A DNA stretch of 36,717 bases, taken from NCBI RefSeq assembly GCF_029269265.1, contig NZ_JARIXP010000005.1:158454-195170 (forward strand), read 5' to 3'. This document shows positions 24,751-32,059 of this stretch, one piece after another. Every line of letters begins with the position of its first letter. The first letter of the stretch is position 1. The notes under the pieces are model-generated. The model saw nothing but the letters and a program-made list of their open reading frames with translations, had not been told where the DNA came from and ran no database searches. A program made the position numbers and the translations under genes. The stretch is from Rheinheimera sp. 1928-s. GTDB lineage: Bacteria; Pseudomonadota; Gammaproteobacteria; Enterobacterales; Alteromonadaceae.

Positions 24751-25259
24751 ATAAATCCTATTTCCGACTTAAGTGAGACGGCTGGCAGCCCCTGTACACT
24801 GATCGCACTGAGTTATAAGTGAGATCCTAATAAAGCGATCACAGTGCACCGCATTTTATATCCCTACAGGCTGTCGCTCTTTGTCTAAACCATAAGCGGC
24901 ATAGCCATCTTCAGCATGGCGTGCTCGCTACTGCGCTGTTGAAACCTTTTTATAAACAGAGCAACAGACTGGATTTCCGCTTACTTTTTTCCTTAAGTTC
25001 CGCACATCCTGTCATTTACCATCTATGCAATTTTTGCCTACCCATAGGCAACTTCATATGTTGTGCAGATATGAAGTCCTAGTCATCTTTCCTCCGCGTT
25101 AAACAAGCTGTTACCGGTATTTTCCGCGAGTTGATAAGGCTGCAGGCAACTTGAGTCTGACGTAACTTTCATAGTTCGACGACTTTTTAGTCACATTAGC
25201 TCTGCTAGTCTCCAAGCCTTTCTTCAAATAAATACGGTCGATTTTTGGAGGTTAGTAAG
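24751..25259. other. Divergent regulatory region between MipA-like and receptor genes
   Basis: About 510 bp upstream of both the MipA-like gene and the receptor operon. It holds an imperfect inverted repeat (24794-24849) and ends with a strong Shine-Dalgarno GGAGG (25247-25251) that serves the leader ORF, not the receptor. No gene is recognised. Confidence 0.5.
24794..24849. promoter_or_regulatory. Imperfect inverted repeat upstream of the MipA-like gene
   Basis: GTACACTGATCGC (24794-24806) is mirrored by GCGATCACAGTGCAC (24835-24849), with one mismatch and a two-base bulge. The arms are 28 bp apart. A candidate operator for the linked response regulator or another dimeric protein; inferred only. 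Confidence 0.4.
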
Positions 25260-25316
25260 ATGAGTACGCACTTTAAAAAGGTAACCTGGTTAACTCTTAG
25301 AGGGATGACATTATGA
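25260..25316 (+). CDS. 18-codon leader ORF coupled to the TonB receptor
   Basis: MSTHFKKVTWLTLRGMTL starts at 25260, 8 nt after a near-ideal GGAGG. It ends with TGA overlapping the receptor ATG (ATGA at 25313-25316). Its first 13 residues resemble the receptor start (MSRQYRQVSWLTL): 7 identical and the others mostly conservative, with 27 of 39 bases equal. It therefore looks like a duplicated copy of the receptor's own start, now acting as, or decayed into, a coupled leader. The receptor has its own weaker AGAGGG inside this ORF (25299-25304). Confidence 0.55.
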   Translation: MSTHFKKVTWLTLRGMTL

Positions 25317-27700
25317 GCAGGCAATACAGACAAGTATCATGGTTGACTCTGTGGGTGCTGCTGCTTGGCTTGCCACTTTTTAGCCATGCAGCAGAGGCGC
25401 CCGGAGCGCTGACTGTGATAGTCAAAGATCAAAATACTGAACGACCACTCTCAAGCGTGCAAATCACCATCAAGAAACGGGAAACCTCTTCCACACAAAC
25501 TTTAGAAACCGACGAACAAGGTCGCATTGTCGTTGAGCAGCTCGACCCAGGTCTTTACTCGGTGAACCTGGCCAAAAGTGGCTTCGCTTTATTGTATGAG
25601 CCAAGCGTGCGGGTGGTGACGCGCAAAAATATACAGATTGAATTCAAACTACTTAGAGAAGAGGAGATTGAGGTAGTGGAGGTTCGGGCACGACGATCTG
25701 ATGCATTTGCCTCAAGCTCCAGCACCTTTCTCGACAGAGAAGCCTTGCTGAGCTCAGTGGGTGGTGGCGCAGATCCGCTGCTGTCGTTGGACGGATTACC
25801 AGGTCTGGCATCCGCCAGTGAATTCGCCAGCTTTAGCGTACGTGGCCGAGGTCCAAGAGATAACTTGATATTCGTTGATGACTTTCCCTTTGATAAAGCA
25901 GTTCATTTTGATGCAACACTGGGGGAAGAGGAAGATGTAGGCGGCGGTGGCCGTTTCTCGATTTTTGCACCGAACGTGATCAGTGGCGCAGAGTTCTCGC
26001 CCGGTGGCTGGGGTCCGGCTTATGGTGGCCGTGCAGCATCGCTGCTCAAATTAGACGTCGCCGATGGCAATCCAAGCCCGTCAGCAAGTTTTCGCTACGA
26101 CCTTGCGGGCTATGAAGTGGGTTATGACGGCCCGACCGGTATCACGGATGACTCTACTATGCTGTTTTCTGCCCGGCGACTTGATTTCGGCGCTTTGTTT
26201 GAAACTATTGAAGAACTGGATATTGGCGAGCCTGTATTAAGAGATATCATCCTCAAGTCGGTCATCCCCATCAATCAGAATCACAGCTTTGAAATTCTAC
26301 TGATGGATACCCACGAAGATTATATTCGCGATGTGACTCATGTTTTTGCGTCACCCAATTTCGAAGATGCTGCGCTGCTGGACTTCAAGCAAGATAGCGA
26401 TTTGTATGGTCTGACGTTGCGATCATTGATCGGTGAAGAAGCTGTTTGGACCAATAAGCTTTACTACCGCAAAAGCGACAAGATAAGCTCAGAGGGCGAA
26501 GCCTTTCCTGATCTCGTACCAGCAGGATCGCCCGCCTCTGATTTTCCGGTGCGGGAGAACATTATTACCATAGGTGAAGCTGAAACAGAGACTGGCTGGC
26601 GAAGTGATTTTGAGACCATAAATCAGTGGGGGCGGTTTAGTGCAGGTAGCCAGGTAACGCAAATTGAACTGAACTACAACACGGTGTTAGATGGTGACTG
26701 GAACCGATTTATTTACGATAGCGATGATTTCAGACCAAACCCCGAACAGCGTTTTATTGTGCTGACGCCTCAGAACATCAATTCTTCACTACGTCAGAAA
26801 GAAACCAGCTATGCTGGCTACGTCGATCAGGTTTTTGAACTCGGTGATTGGGATTTTGGCACTGGCTTACGGCTCGAGCGGGACGGCTTTGCCGACGAAA
26901 GCCTCGTGTCGCCCAGGTTCAGCCTTAACTGGCAGCCTGCGGGTAAGGTCAGATATTTTGCGACCGCAGGACTTTTTCATCAGTCGCCACGGTATTTAGA
27001 ACTGGCCGCGAACGGGTCAAACGACCTTAAAAACGAAAAAATCACCCATACTAGTATAGGTTTCAAGTACTTCCCGAACACCAATTGGTCGGTGTTAACT
27101 GAGGCCTATTACCAAAACCTCGATGACCTGGTGGTAGACCTGGATAGGACAAGTGGTACCTTTGCCAACATGGGTGACGGCACATCGTACGGCATCGATA
27201 TTGTCGTCATGGGTACAATTCGTGAAGGACTTTACACTACCGCAACCTATTCTTATAACGATGCAGTAGTCGACAACAAAGATGGCCGCGGTAAGGTAGC
27301 TGCCGACTTCAGCCGCGAGCATGTTGCAACCCTCGGCCTGACCTGGGAAATCAGTGACCGCTGGAAGGTGGCCGGGCGCTACAAATATCTTTCCGGCAGG
27401 CCGGACCAAAACTTTATTATTCACTCAGACGTGTTGGGAGCAGGACAACCTCTGCGCTACTCGAAAGAGATCACGGAGCCTAATGTCGGTCGTAAAAGTG
27501 GTTCAGGCTTGCTAAACCTTCGCGTTGACTATAGACGCGCATTTGGCCCGATAGATGTAACCGCCTTTCTCGATGTGATCAACGTCACGTCTGCGTCGTC
27601 AAGCGACGACACCGAGTTTGACTACCGCCGGGGCGTCGAAGTGAAAGACGATAGCGAAGCCGAACCACTGATTGGCCTTCGACTGGATTACGCTTGGTAA
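25313..27700 (+). CDS. TonB-dependent receptor with carboxypeptidase-regulatory-like domain
   Basis: A 795-residue outer-membrane receptor. The signal peptide ends near SHAAEAPG (24-31). A carboxypeptidase-regulatory-like beta-sandwich spans about 30-112. A TonB-box-like stretch IEVVEV is at 119-124. The plug domain spans about 130-260 (ADPLLSLDGLPGL, FSVRGRGPRDNLIFVDDFP). A beta-barrel follows to a C-terminal aromatic Trp (LDYAW). The architecture resembles Oar-like receptors. The ligand is not evident from the sequence. It lies 11 bp upstream of a response regulator and kinase in the same direction, an unusual arrangement suggesting that receptor levels and sensing are linked. Confidence 0.9.
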   Translation: MSRQYRQVSWLTLWVLLLGLPLFSHAAEAPGALTVIVKDQNTERPLSSVQITIKKRETSSTQTLETDEQGRIVVEQLDPGLYSVNLAKSGFALLYEPSVRVVTRKNIQIEFKLLREEEIEVVEVRARRSDAFASSSSTFLDREALLSSVGGGADPLLSLDGLPGLASASEFASFSVRGRGPRDNLIFVDDFPFDKAVHFDATLGEEEDVGGGGRFSIFAPNVISGAEFSPGGWGPAYGGRAASLLKLDVADGNPSPSASFRYDLAGYEVGYDGPTGITDDSTMLFSARRLDFGALFETIEELDIGEPVLRDIILKSVIPINQNHSFEILLMDTHEDYIRDVTHVFASPNFEDAALLDFKQDSDLYGLTLRSLIGEEAVWTNKLYYRKSDKISSEGEAFPDLVPAGSPASDFPVRENIITIGEAETETGWRSDFETINQWGRFSAGSQVTQIELNYNTVLDGDWNRFIYDSDDFRPNPEQRFIVLTPQNINSSLRQKETSYAGYVDQVFELGDWDFGTGLRLERDGFADESLVSPRFSLNWQPAGKVRYFATAGLFHQSPRYLELAANGSNDLKNEKITHTSIGFKYFPNTNWSVLTEAYYQNLDDLVVDLDRTSGTFANMGDGTSYGIDIVVMGTIREGLYTTATYSYNDAVVDNKDGRGKVAADFSREHVATLGLTWEISDRWKVAGRYKYLSGRPDQNFIIHSDVLGAGQPLRYSKEITEPNVGRKSGSGLLNLRVDYRRAFGPIDVTAFLDVINVTSASSSDDTEFDYRRGVEVKDDSEAEPLIGLRLDYAW

Positions 27701-27711
27701 AGGGGAAGCAG

Positions 27712-28413
27712 ATGATACGCAAACTTGGCGAAACGCCGATTAGAGTGTTGATTGTCGAAGATAACCGCGACATTTGTGCAAACATTGCCGCCTATCTCGA
27801 AAACCATAGCTATATTCTGGATTTTGCCTATGACGGTATAAGCGCGATGCACCTGGCGTTGACGAACCCGTTCGACGTGATTGTACTGGACCTGATGCTG
27901 CCAGGAATGGATGGCCTGAGTTTCTGCAAAAAGCTACGCACTGATGCCAACATAGATAAACCCGTGATTATGCTCACGGCGAGAGACACGCTTGACGATA
28001 AACTGAAGGGGTTTGCGGCGGGAGCCGATGACTATTTGGTTAAGCCATTTGCATTACAAGAGCTGCATGCGCGACTGCAAGCGCTTTACAAGCGTAGTCA
28101 CGGCAAAACCGACAACCTGCTCACTGTGGGTGAGCTAACGTTGAACAGATCCACACTGCAAGTTCATCGCGCCGGGAGGCGCGTCGATCTCAATCCTACA
28201 GGTATGAAACTGCTGCAACGATTGATGGAAGAGGCGCCGGCTGTTGTAGATCGCGATGCTCTTGAAACCTTGTTGTGGGCTGACGAGCATCCCGATGGGG
28301 ATGCGCTTCGATCGCACATGTACAAGCTGCGGCAAGCTATCGACAGGCCCTTTGATAGCCCGCTCATTCATACTGTACATCGCGTAGGCTACCGAATTGC
28401 CGAGGATGCTTAG
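27712..28413 (+). CDS. OmpR/PhoB-family response regulator
   Basis: A 233-residue DNA-binding response regulator. ATG at 27712 is chosen, preceded by AAGGGGAAG, instead of the upstream in-frame TTG at 27694, which lies inside the receptor's last codons. The receiver has RVLIVEDN, phosphoacceptor D60 (VIVLDLMLPG), Thr in IMLTARD and Lys in DYLVKPF. The winged helix ends with HPDGDALRSHMYKLRQAID and HTVHRVGYRI. Eleven bp separate it from the receptor stop and 2 bp from the kinase start, so all three are one operon. Likely targets are its own operon and the divergent MipA-like gene. Confidence 0.93.
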   Translation: MIRKLGETPIRVLIVEDNRDICANIAAYLENHSYILDFAYDGISAMHLALTNPFDVIVLDLMLPGMDGLSFCKKLRTDANIDKPVIMLTARDTLDDKLKGFAAGADDYLVKPFALQELHARLQALYKRSHGKTDNLLTVGELTLNRSTLQVHRAGRRVDLNPTGMKLLQRLMEEAPAVVDRDALETLLWADEHPDGDALRSHMYKLRQAIDRPFDSPLIHTVHRVGYRIAEDA

Positions 28414-28415
28414 CA

Positions 28416-29663
28416 ATGTACCGTCGCAGTTTACGCCAGCGTGTTGCCTTTGCATTTGCTATCTGTGTTGCTGTACTCAGTGTGGCCTGGGGATTCGCTT
28501 TCTTGGCTGCGATCAGGTTGAGCGAAGACCGGGTGCTGACGCAACAGCTGGAGGTTGCCGCCAAAAGCTATCCCTCTCTGACGATGAACCTTCGCGGCTA
28601 CGACAAAGTGGCCAGCTTGCCGGAACCATTGAGGGAATGGGCGCAGACTAATCCCGCGCCAGGAATATACGAATTCGAAGCCGAAGAGTTACATGTTGCG
28701 GTGCTCTCTATCACCAATGAAAAGCAGCCTACCAGCAACGAACAGCCAAATGCCTTTGTGGTTTTCGACGTTGCTGGTATTGAGGCTGCATCCTCTGAAG
28801 ATTGGTGGTTGCTGCTGGTGATCACTGGTGTGGTGGGAACATTGGGTGTTCTTGGTTTTGGGTTGGGCGTTGTGGTAATGCGCAGAGCTGTAGCCCCTGT
28901 GGCGCAACTGGCCAAAGCTGTTGCGGACATCGACCTTGAGCACCTATCGGCCGAAGATTACAAACGTATAGAGTCTGGCCGCTTTGGTGATGACGAGGTT
29001 GGCGTGCTCGCTGGAGCTATTGAGAAAACGCTTGAGCGCATCAGCGCCTTTGTGACAAGGGAGCGAGACTTTACCAGTTCAGCCAGCCATGAGTTACGCA
29101 CTCCAATTACTGTAATCACCGGCGCGCTTGAGCTGCTGGAACAGAGTGATCTGGCAGAGGCCGATGTGAAGGCACTCGATCGAGTACGGCGAGCGACACT
29201 CGACATGAAAAGCACTATTGAAATGTTCCTGTGCCTCGCTCGCGAAAAGGATGACGGTTTATACGAAGAGCAATTTTTCGTGACGCCGCTGGTCAGGCAG
29301 GCGGTGGATCTGCAGCGCCACTTGCTGAGCTGCAAGTTCGTCGATGTTGAAATCGACCATCACGAAAACCCTTGCGTCTGCGGTCATCAACAGGCTTTTT
29401 CTATAGCCGTCAATAATCTGGTGCGAAATGCGTTCGAGCATACCTACACCGGACAAGGGCCGATCTCGATTCTCATCAAAGAGCACGAGCTACTGATTAC
29501 CAATCAACTGCACCGCCACGCTGAAGGACTATATACACCAACCGAGTCGTCTCACGGATACGGCCTGGGGCTGGGTATAGTGCAACGGCTATGTGAGCGC
29601 AATGGCTGGTCTTTTTCGCTGCTCGCTGATGAAAAACGAATAGTCGCCCGTCTGTCATGGTGA
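28416..29663 (+). CDS. Membrane sensor histidine kinase
   Basis: A 415-residue two-pass kinase. TM1 is about 9-32 and TM2 about 139-164, enclosing a periplasmic sensor of roughly 100 residues. A HAMP-like linker follows (RRAVAPVAQLAKAVADIDLEHL). The H box FTSSASHELRTPITVI has H225. The catalytic domain has the N box NNLVRNAFEHT and a G2 box GYGLGLGIVQRL. The G1 box is weak or absent: the region between N and G2 boxes (SILIKEHELLITNQL) lacks a clear DxGxG, as in several short PhoQ/QseC-like kinases. ATP turnover should still be possible but is worth noting. It forms a pair with the regulator 2 bp upstream. Confidence 0.88.
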   Translation: MYRRSLRQRVAFAFAICVAVLSVAWGFAFLAAIRLSEDRVLTQQLEVAAKSYPSLTMNLRGYDKVASLPEPLREWAQTNPAPGIYEFEAEELHVAVLSITNEKQPTSNEQPNAFVVFDVAGIEAASSEDWWLLLVITGVVGTLGVLGFGLGVVVMRRAVAPVAQLAKAVADIDLEHLSAEDYKRIESGRFGDDEVGVLAGAIEKTLERISAFVTRERDFTSSASHELRTPITVITGALELLEQSDLAEADVKALDRVRRATLDMKSTIEMFLCLAREKDDGLYEEQFFVTPLVRQAVDLQRHLLSCKFVDVEIDHHENPCVCGHQQAFSIAVNNLVRNAFEHTYTGQGPISILIKEHELLITNQLHRHAEGLYTPTESSHGYGLGLGIVQRLCERNGWSFSLLADEKRIVARLSW

Positions 29664-30105
29664 CGATGGCAGAGCGCTGTAATGCGCTAATTATTCGGGA
29701 ATAACTGCAGCTGAACTTAGGCGCTTAAAAGCTGAGCTAACAGCCTTCGGTGTGAGCGGATCTTGCGACCGAATTCAACAATGCACGTTAATAATTATTA
29801 GAATGCATCCTAAGATACTTAGTTTTGTGCCAGAAGCGGAAATTGGGCGTTGTGGTAAATGCATGATCATCACTTCTTTTGCTAGAACAAACCGCTGGAT
29901 AAATTCCCAAGTGTCCACCTTGAGTAAATTCAAGAACAACTAGCGTACTGGATGTATAAATTTTGCCAGACGCAAATTTACTGATGTCAGAAAAATCTGT
30001 TGAAATAGAGGTACATCAGCATTAGTTTAGTATGAATTAAATTCAGGAAAGAAAGAAGGCTTAAAAATGTTCGACTTGCGGGCAAGCTGCCTTTGAAAAC
30101 GGATT
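29664..30105. other. 442-bp spacer left of the cassette array, no gene
   Basis: No integrase and no supported gene is present. A 28-nt imperfect palindrome (29781-29808) starts with ATGCACGTTAATA, the same 13-mer that begins the perfect hairpin at the right edge of the array. The last 60 bp before the first recombination core (30106) could be an attI or a truncated attC, but the needed inverse core is not visible. A 63-codon ORF at 29752 has no domain or RBS support. Confidence 0.5.
29781..29808. repeat. Imperfect palindrome left of the cassette array
   Basis: The two 14-nt halves match at 11 of 14 positions. It shares ATGCACGTTAATA with the right-hand hairpin at 31843-31876. Confidence 0.5.
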
Positions 30106-30112
30106 GTTAGGT
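30106..30112 (+). other. Left recombination core (GTTAGGT) of cassette 1
   Basis: GTTAGGT fits the integron core consensus GTTRRRY exactly. It sits at the start of the first cassette, followed after a few bases by the cassette ORF, the usual spacing. It is the junction with a former attI or a lost upstream cassette. Confidence 0.65.
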
Positions 30113-30127
30113 GTCAAGGAGTACGCT

Positions 30128-30685
30128 ATTAAACATATAATTTACATTTTCATGGCGCTGATGCTTCAGTCGTGCATCGTAATGAAAGAAGAATACTATT
30201 TCCCATCAGCTAATGGAGGAAGCGTTCAAAAAGATTCATGCAGAGGGAAGGTTGGTGCAGACAACAAACTAGCATTTGATTGGGACGGTGTAAGAGCCAT
30301 TTTCTCTGTTCGTAAATTCGGCGCGCCACTGAGCTTTGGTGCAACATTCGAAATTTCGACAGGTTCGTCCGTAATTTGGCCGACGCAAGTAATTACAGTT
30401 AAAACCGAGCTTGGAAAAACTGAGTTATCGTTCGACTCATTCGAGAAAATAGTAAGTTATGGTGATGACTTTAAGACTGCAAGCTATCCACTTGGCACTC
30501 TTTTAAAAAACGATACAAAAAAGGAGGCTGAGAGCTATTTTCAGTCGGTTAATTTACCGACAGATTCAGTAGAGCAAATAGAAGTTGAAAGTATAAGAGT
30601 TATAGTAAATGGCCAAGAGATAACGTTACCGAAAATGCGTTTTGAAAAAACAAGTGGGTTATTTTTACACCCCTTAAATTGTTGA
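30128..30685 (+). CDS. Cassette 1: predicted lipoprotein of unknown function
   Basis: A product of about 185 residues with no recognised domain. Starting at the ATT codon at 30128 gives a proper lipoprotein signal: KHIIYIFMALMLQSC with lipidated C16. The ATT has a perfect AAGGAG 6 nt upstream. Alternatives are TTG 30104 (inside the recombination core, no Shine-Dalgarno) and ATG 30152 (leaves no signal peptide n-region). The mature part is acidic and lysine-rich with predicted beta strands (SVIWPTQVITVKTEL, EQIEVESIRVIVNGQEITL). AT-rich codons differ from core genes and fit mobile cassette origin. Its stop lies just before an attC site. Confidence 0.65.
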   Translation: MKHIIYIFMALMLQSCIVMKEEYYFPSANGGSVQKDSCRGKVGADNKLAFDWDGVRAIFSVRKFGAPLSFGATFEISTGSSVIWPTQVITVKTELGKTELSFDSFEKIVSYGDDFKTASYPLGTLLKNDTKKEAESYFQSVNLPTDSVEQIEVESIRVIVNGQEITLPKMRFEKTSGLFLHPLNC

Positions 30686-30692
30686 CTATGGC

Positions 30693-30784
30693 ACCTAACA
30701 AGTTGCTTAATTTCGTTCCGGCCACATGGCCTCCACTGGACTGCCTAAGCTGCGCTGCGGCAGCCAATTAGCAAAGCGTTATAC
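30693..30784 (+). other. attC site 1
   Basis: Begins with the inverse core ACCTAAC (30693-30699) and ends with core GTTATAC (30778-30784). The inner arms TTGCTTAATT and AATTAGCAA pair with one extrahelical base, the classic asymmetry of attC. The centre contains GGCC and GCTGC/GCAGC palindromes. Length 92 bp. Confidence 0.8.
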
Positions 30785-30797
30785 GGTGAGCTAATCT

Positions 30798-31265
30798 ATG
30801 AAGCTAACATTGTTTCTATGCATATATTTTTTCTGTTCATATGTTTATTCATGTGATTTGGGCTCCAAAAATATACCGTCATTTGCAGTCGTCAGTGAAA
30901 TGCAAGATGAAGGGGATAAGCTCAGGCGCTATGAGCTTTTTATTCCTGTAAAGTCTGGAGATATGTTTTTTAGTGATGCAGAAATACAGCTCGCCGCATC
31001 ATTTAATATCAGTTTAGATTTCCGTAAATCACTCGAATATGAGGGCGATTATTACATCGCATACTTTGCTATAAATCCAAGCTACGAAAACAACATTAAT
31101 GTGATAATTAGTCACAACTCACCAGACAAAGCCAGGAGTGCGATTGTCTTTTGCGGAAACTTTCAAAAATATAGTTTATCTGAGTTATTGAAGGTTAAAC
31201 CACCAAGGAAATTGCCTAAAGTGCCGGCACCACCGCCATCATATAAGGGTAACAATGATGTATAA
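30798..31265 (+). CDS. Cassette 2: predicted exported protein of unknown function
   Basis: A 155-residue protein with a hydrophobic N-terminal signal (LTLFLCIYFFCSYVYSC, residues 3-19). Cleavage is probably just before or at C19; the tail is proline-rich (PPRKLPKVPAPPPSYKG). Three Cys occur early and late (C19, FCGN near 132), which could form a disulfide. No domain is recognised. The start ATG follows GGTGAG by 7 nt, 14 nt after the core of attC1. The stop TAA (31263-31265) lies inside attC2, typical for cassette genes. AT-rich, like its cassette neighbour. Confidence 0.75.
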   Translation: MKLTLFLCIYFFCSYVYSCDLGSKNIPSFAVVSEMQDEGDKLRRYELFIPVKSGDMFFSDAEIQLAASFNISLDFRKSLEYEGDYYIAYFAINPSYENNINVIISHNSPDKARSAIVFCGNFQKYSLSELLKVKPPRKLPKVPAPPPSYKGNNDV

Positions 31266-31340
31266 CAAAGCGCGGCACTTTACGGCCTTCGGCCGCAGCG
31301 ACGCTCACCAAGGTTCGCGCGCGTGCGCTAATAGTTAGGC
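31260..31340 (+). other. attC site 2
   Basis: Inverse core GTATAAC (31260-31266), core GTTAGGC (31334-31340), total 81 bp. The interior includes GGCCTTCGGCC and GCGCG-rich arms. Its sequence differs from attC1 and attC3. Confidence 0.8.
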
Positions 31341-31423
31341 CTACAGTCGCCATTCGTGCGCCCCGCGAATACTCGGAAATAAACAGGCACTGCTGCTATC
31401 AACCATTGCTCGCGGAGAAAATC

Positions 31424-31729
31424 ATGAAAGACTTCATCATTCTGATGTTCGACGATGCCGTTAACAAGACCATTGCAGAGGACGACGAAAAGTGGGGAGC
31501 CTACTTCTCAAAACTTCGAGCCTCCAGTGGCTTTGAAGGCGGCAGTTCCGTCGGATTGGGGACGAGATTTAGGCAAGGACATTCGGAGACGCCATCCGCG
31601 ACTGATATCAACGGCTTTATTCGCGTCCGCGCCGAGAATATTGTCAAAGCGAAGGCATTTCTGCTCGGAAACCCGATCTACGACGCTGGCGGCACCGTCG
31701 AGATTCGAGAGCTACCTAGAGATGAGTAG
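31424..31729 (+). CDS. Cassette 3: YCII-related (DGPF-like) protein
   Basis: A 101-residue protein of the YCII-related dimeric alpha/beta-barrel group: MKDFIILMFDD start, WGAYFSKLRASSGFEGG centre, GFIRVRAENIVKAKAFLLGNP and GGTVEIRELPRDE end. The fold resembles muconolactone isomerase-like ferredoxin folds; catalytic roles are mostly unknown. Such genes are frequent integron cassettes. The ATG at 31424 is preceded by GGAG 6 nt upstream and is preferred over an upstream in-frame start at 31406. GC content is higher than in cassettes 1 and 2, so the three have different sources. Confidence 0.85.
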   Translation: MKDFIILMFDDAVNKTIAEDDEKWGAYFSKLRASSGFEGGSSVGLGTRFRQGHSETPSATDINGFIRVRAENIVKAKAFLLGNPIYDAGGTVEIRELPRDE

Positions 31730-31753
31730 CGTGCTCAAGCAAAAGCAAGCGAG

Positions 31754-31817
31754 GCCTAACATCTCGCTCAACCTGACGCCGCCTGCCTCCGCGGGCAGGT
31801 TAGCTCGAACCTTAATG
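31754..31817 (+). other. attC site 3 with degraded right core
   Basis: Inverse core GCCTAAC (31754-31760) is intact. The arms TCGCTCAACCTG and CAGGTTAGCTCGA pair with extrahelical bases. The right core expected after CGAAC is CTTAATG instead of GTTRRRY. The site is about 64 bp, of the short type seen in mobile integrons. Confidence 0.7.
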
Positions 31818-31821
31818 TCCG

Positions 31822-31842
31822 TAATTCACTCATAGTGAATTA
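31822..31842. repeat. 9-bp inverted repeat abutting the next hairpin
   Basis: TAATTCACT and AGTGAATTA pair perfectly around CAT. It starts 5 bp after the degraded attC3 core. Confidence 0.8.
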
Positions 31843-31876
31843 ATCATGCACGTTAATAGCCATTAACGTGCATGAT
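31843..31876. repeat. 15-bp perfect inverted repeat at the right edge of the cassette array
   Basis: ATCATGCACGTTAAT and ATTAACGTGCATGAT pair perfectly with loop AGCC. No T-tract follows, so a transcription terminator is unlikely. It shares a 13-mer with the left palindrome at 29781. Confidence 0.85.
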
Positions 31877-32012
31877 CGTATTTATCAGTTATCGAAAAAA
31901 CGAACGTTCGCAACTAACGCAAATCTGACATTCGTTTTCTCGTATTCCAGTGCTAAATGACTGGAAATCTCTTTTTGCAGCCAATCACCTTAGTTCAGCT
32001 TCGGCTTTCGAT

Positions 32013-32028
32013 GTTAGCAATTGCTAAC
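32013..32028. repeat. 16-bp perfect palindrome GTTAGCAATTGCTAAC
   Basis: Fully self-complementary with no loop, 32 bp from the 3' end of the LytTR gene on the other strand. Surrounding CTTAGTT and AACTAAG sequences extend the symmetry imperfectly (31990-32052). No T-tract. Confidence 0.75.
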
Positions 32029-32059
32029 TAGAGCTGAGCCTCGAAAAACTAAGACATCC

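Larger units (their letters stand above)
31818..32059. other. Palindrome-rich 240-bp spacer after the cassettes
   Basis: No gene. It holds two abutting hairpins (31822-31842 and 31843-31876), CGAACGTTCG near 31901, spaced arms CGAAAAAACGAA and TTCGTTTTCTCG (31893-31904, 31931-31942), TTCCAGT/ACTGGAA near 31945, and the 16-bp palindrome GTTAGCAATTGCTAAC at 32013-32028. Confidence 0.65.

Noticed and set aside
28863-29860. 16-base repeat TTGGGCGTTGTGGTAA in the kinase gene and in the spacer after it
   Set aside because: A match of this length has a fair chance of occurring at random in this window, and flanks show no further similarity.
29752-29943. 63-codon ORF left of the cassettes
   Set aside because: No domain or Shine-Dalgarno sequence, and it spans the left palindrome. 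Too weak to call a gene.
31843-31876. Rho-independent terminator
   Set aside because: Perfect stem but no T-tract on either strand and a mixed AT/GC stem typical of a palindrome, not a terminator.
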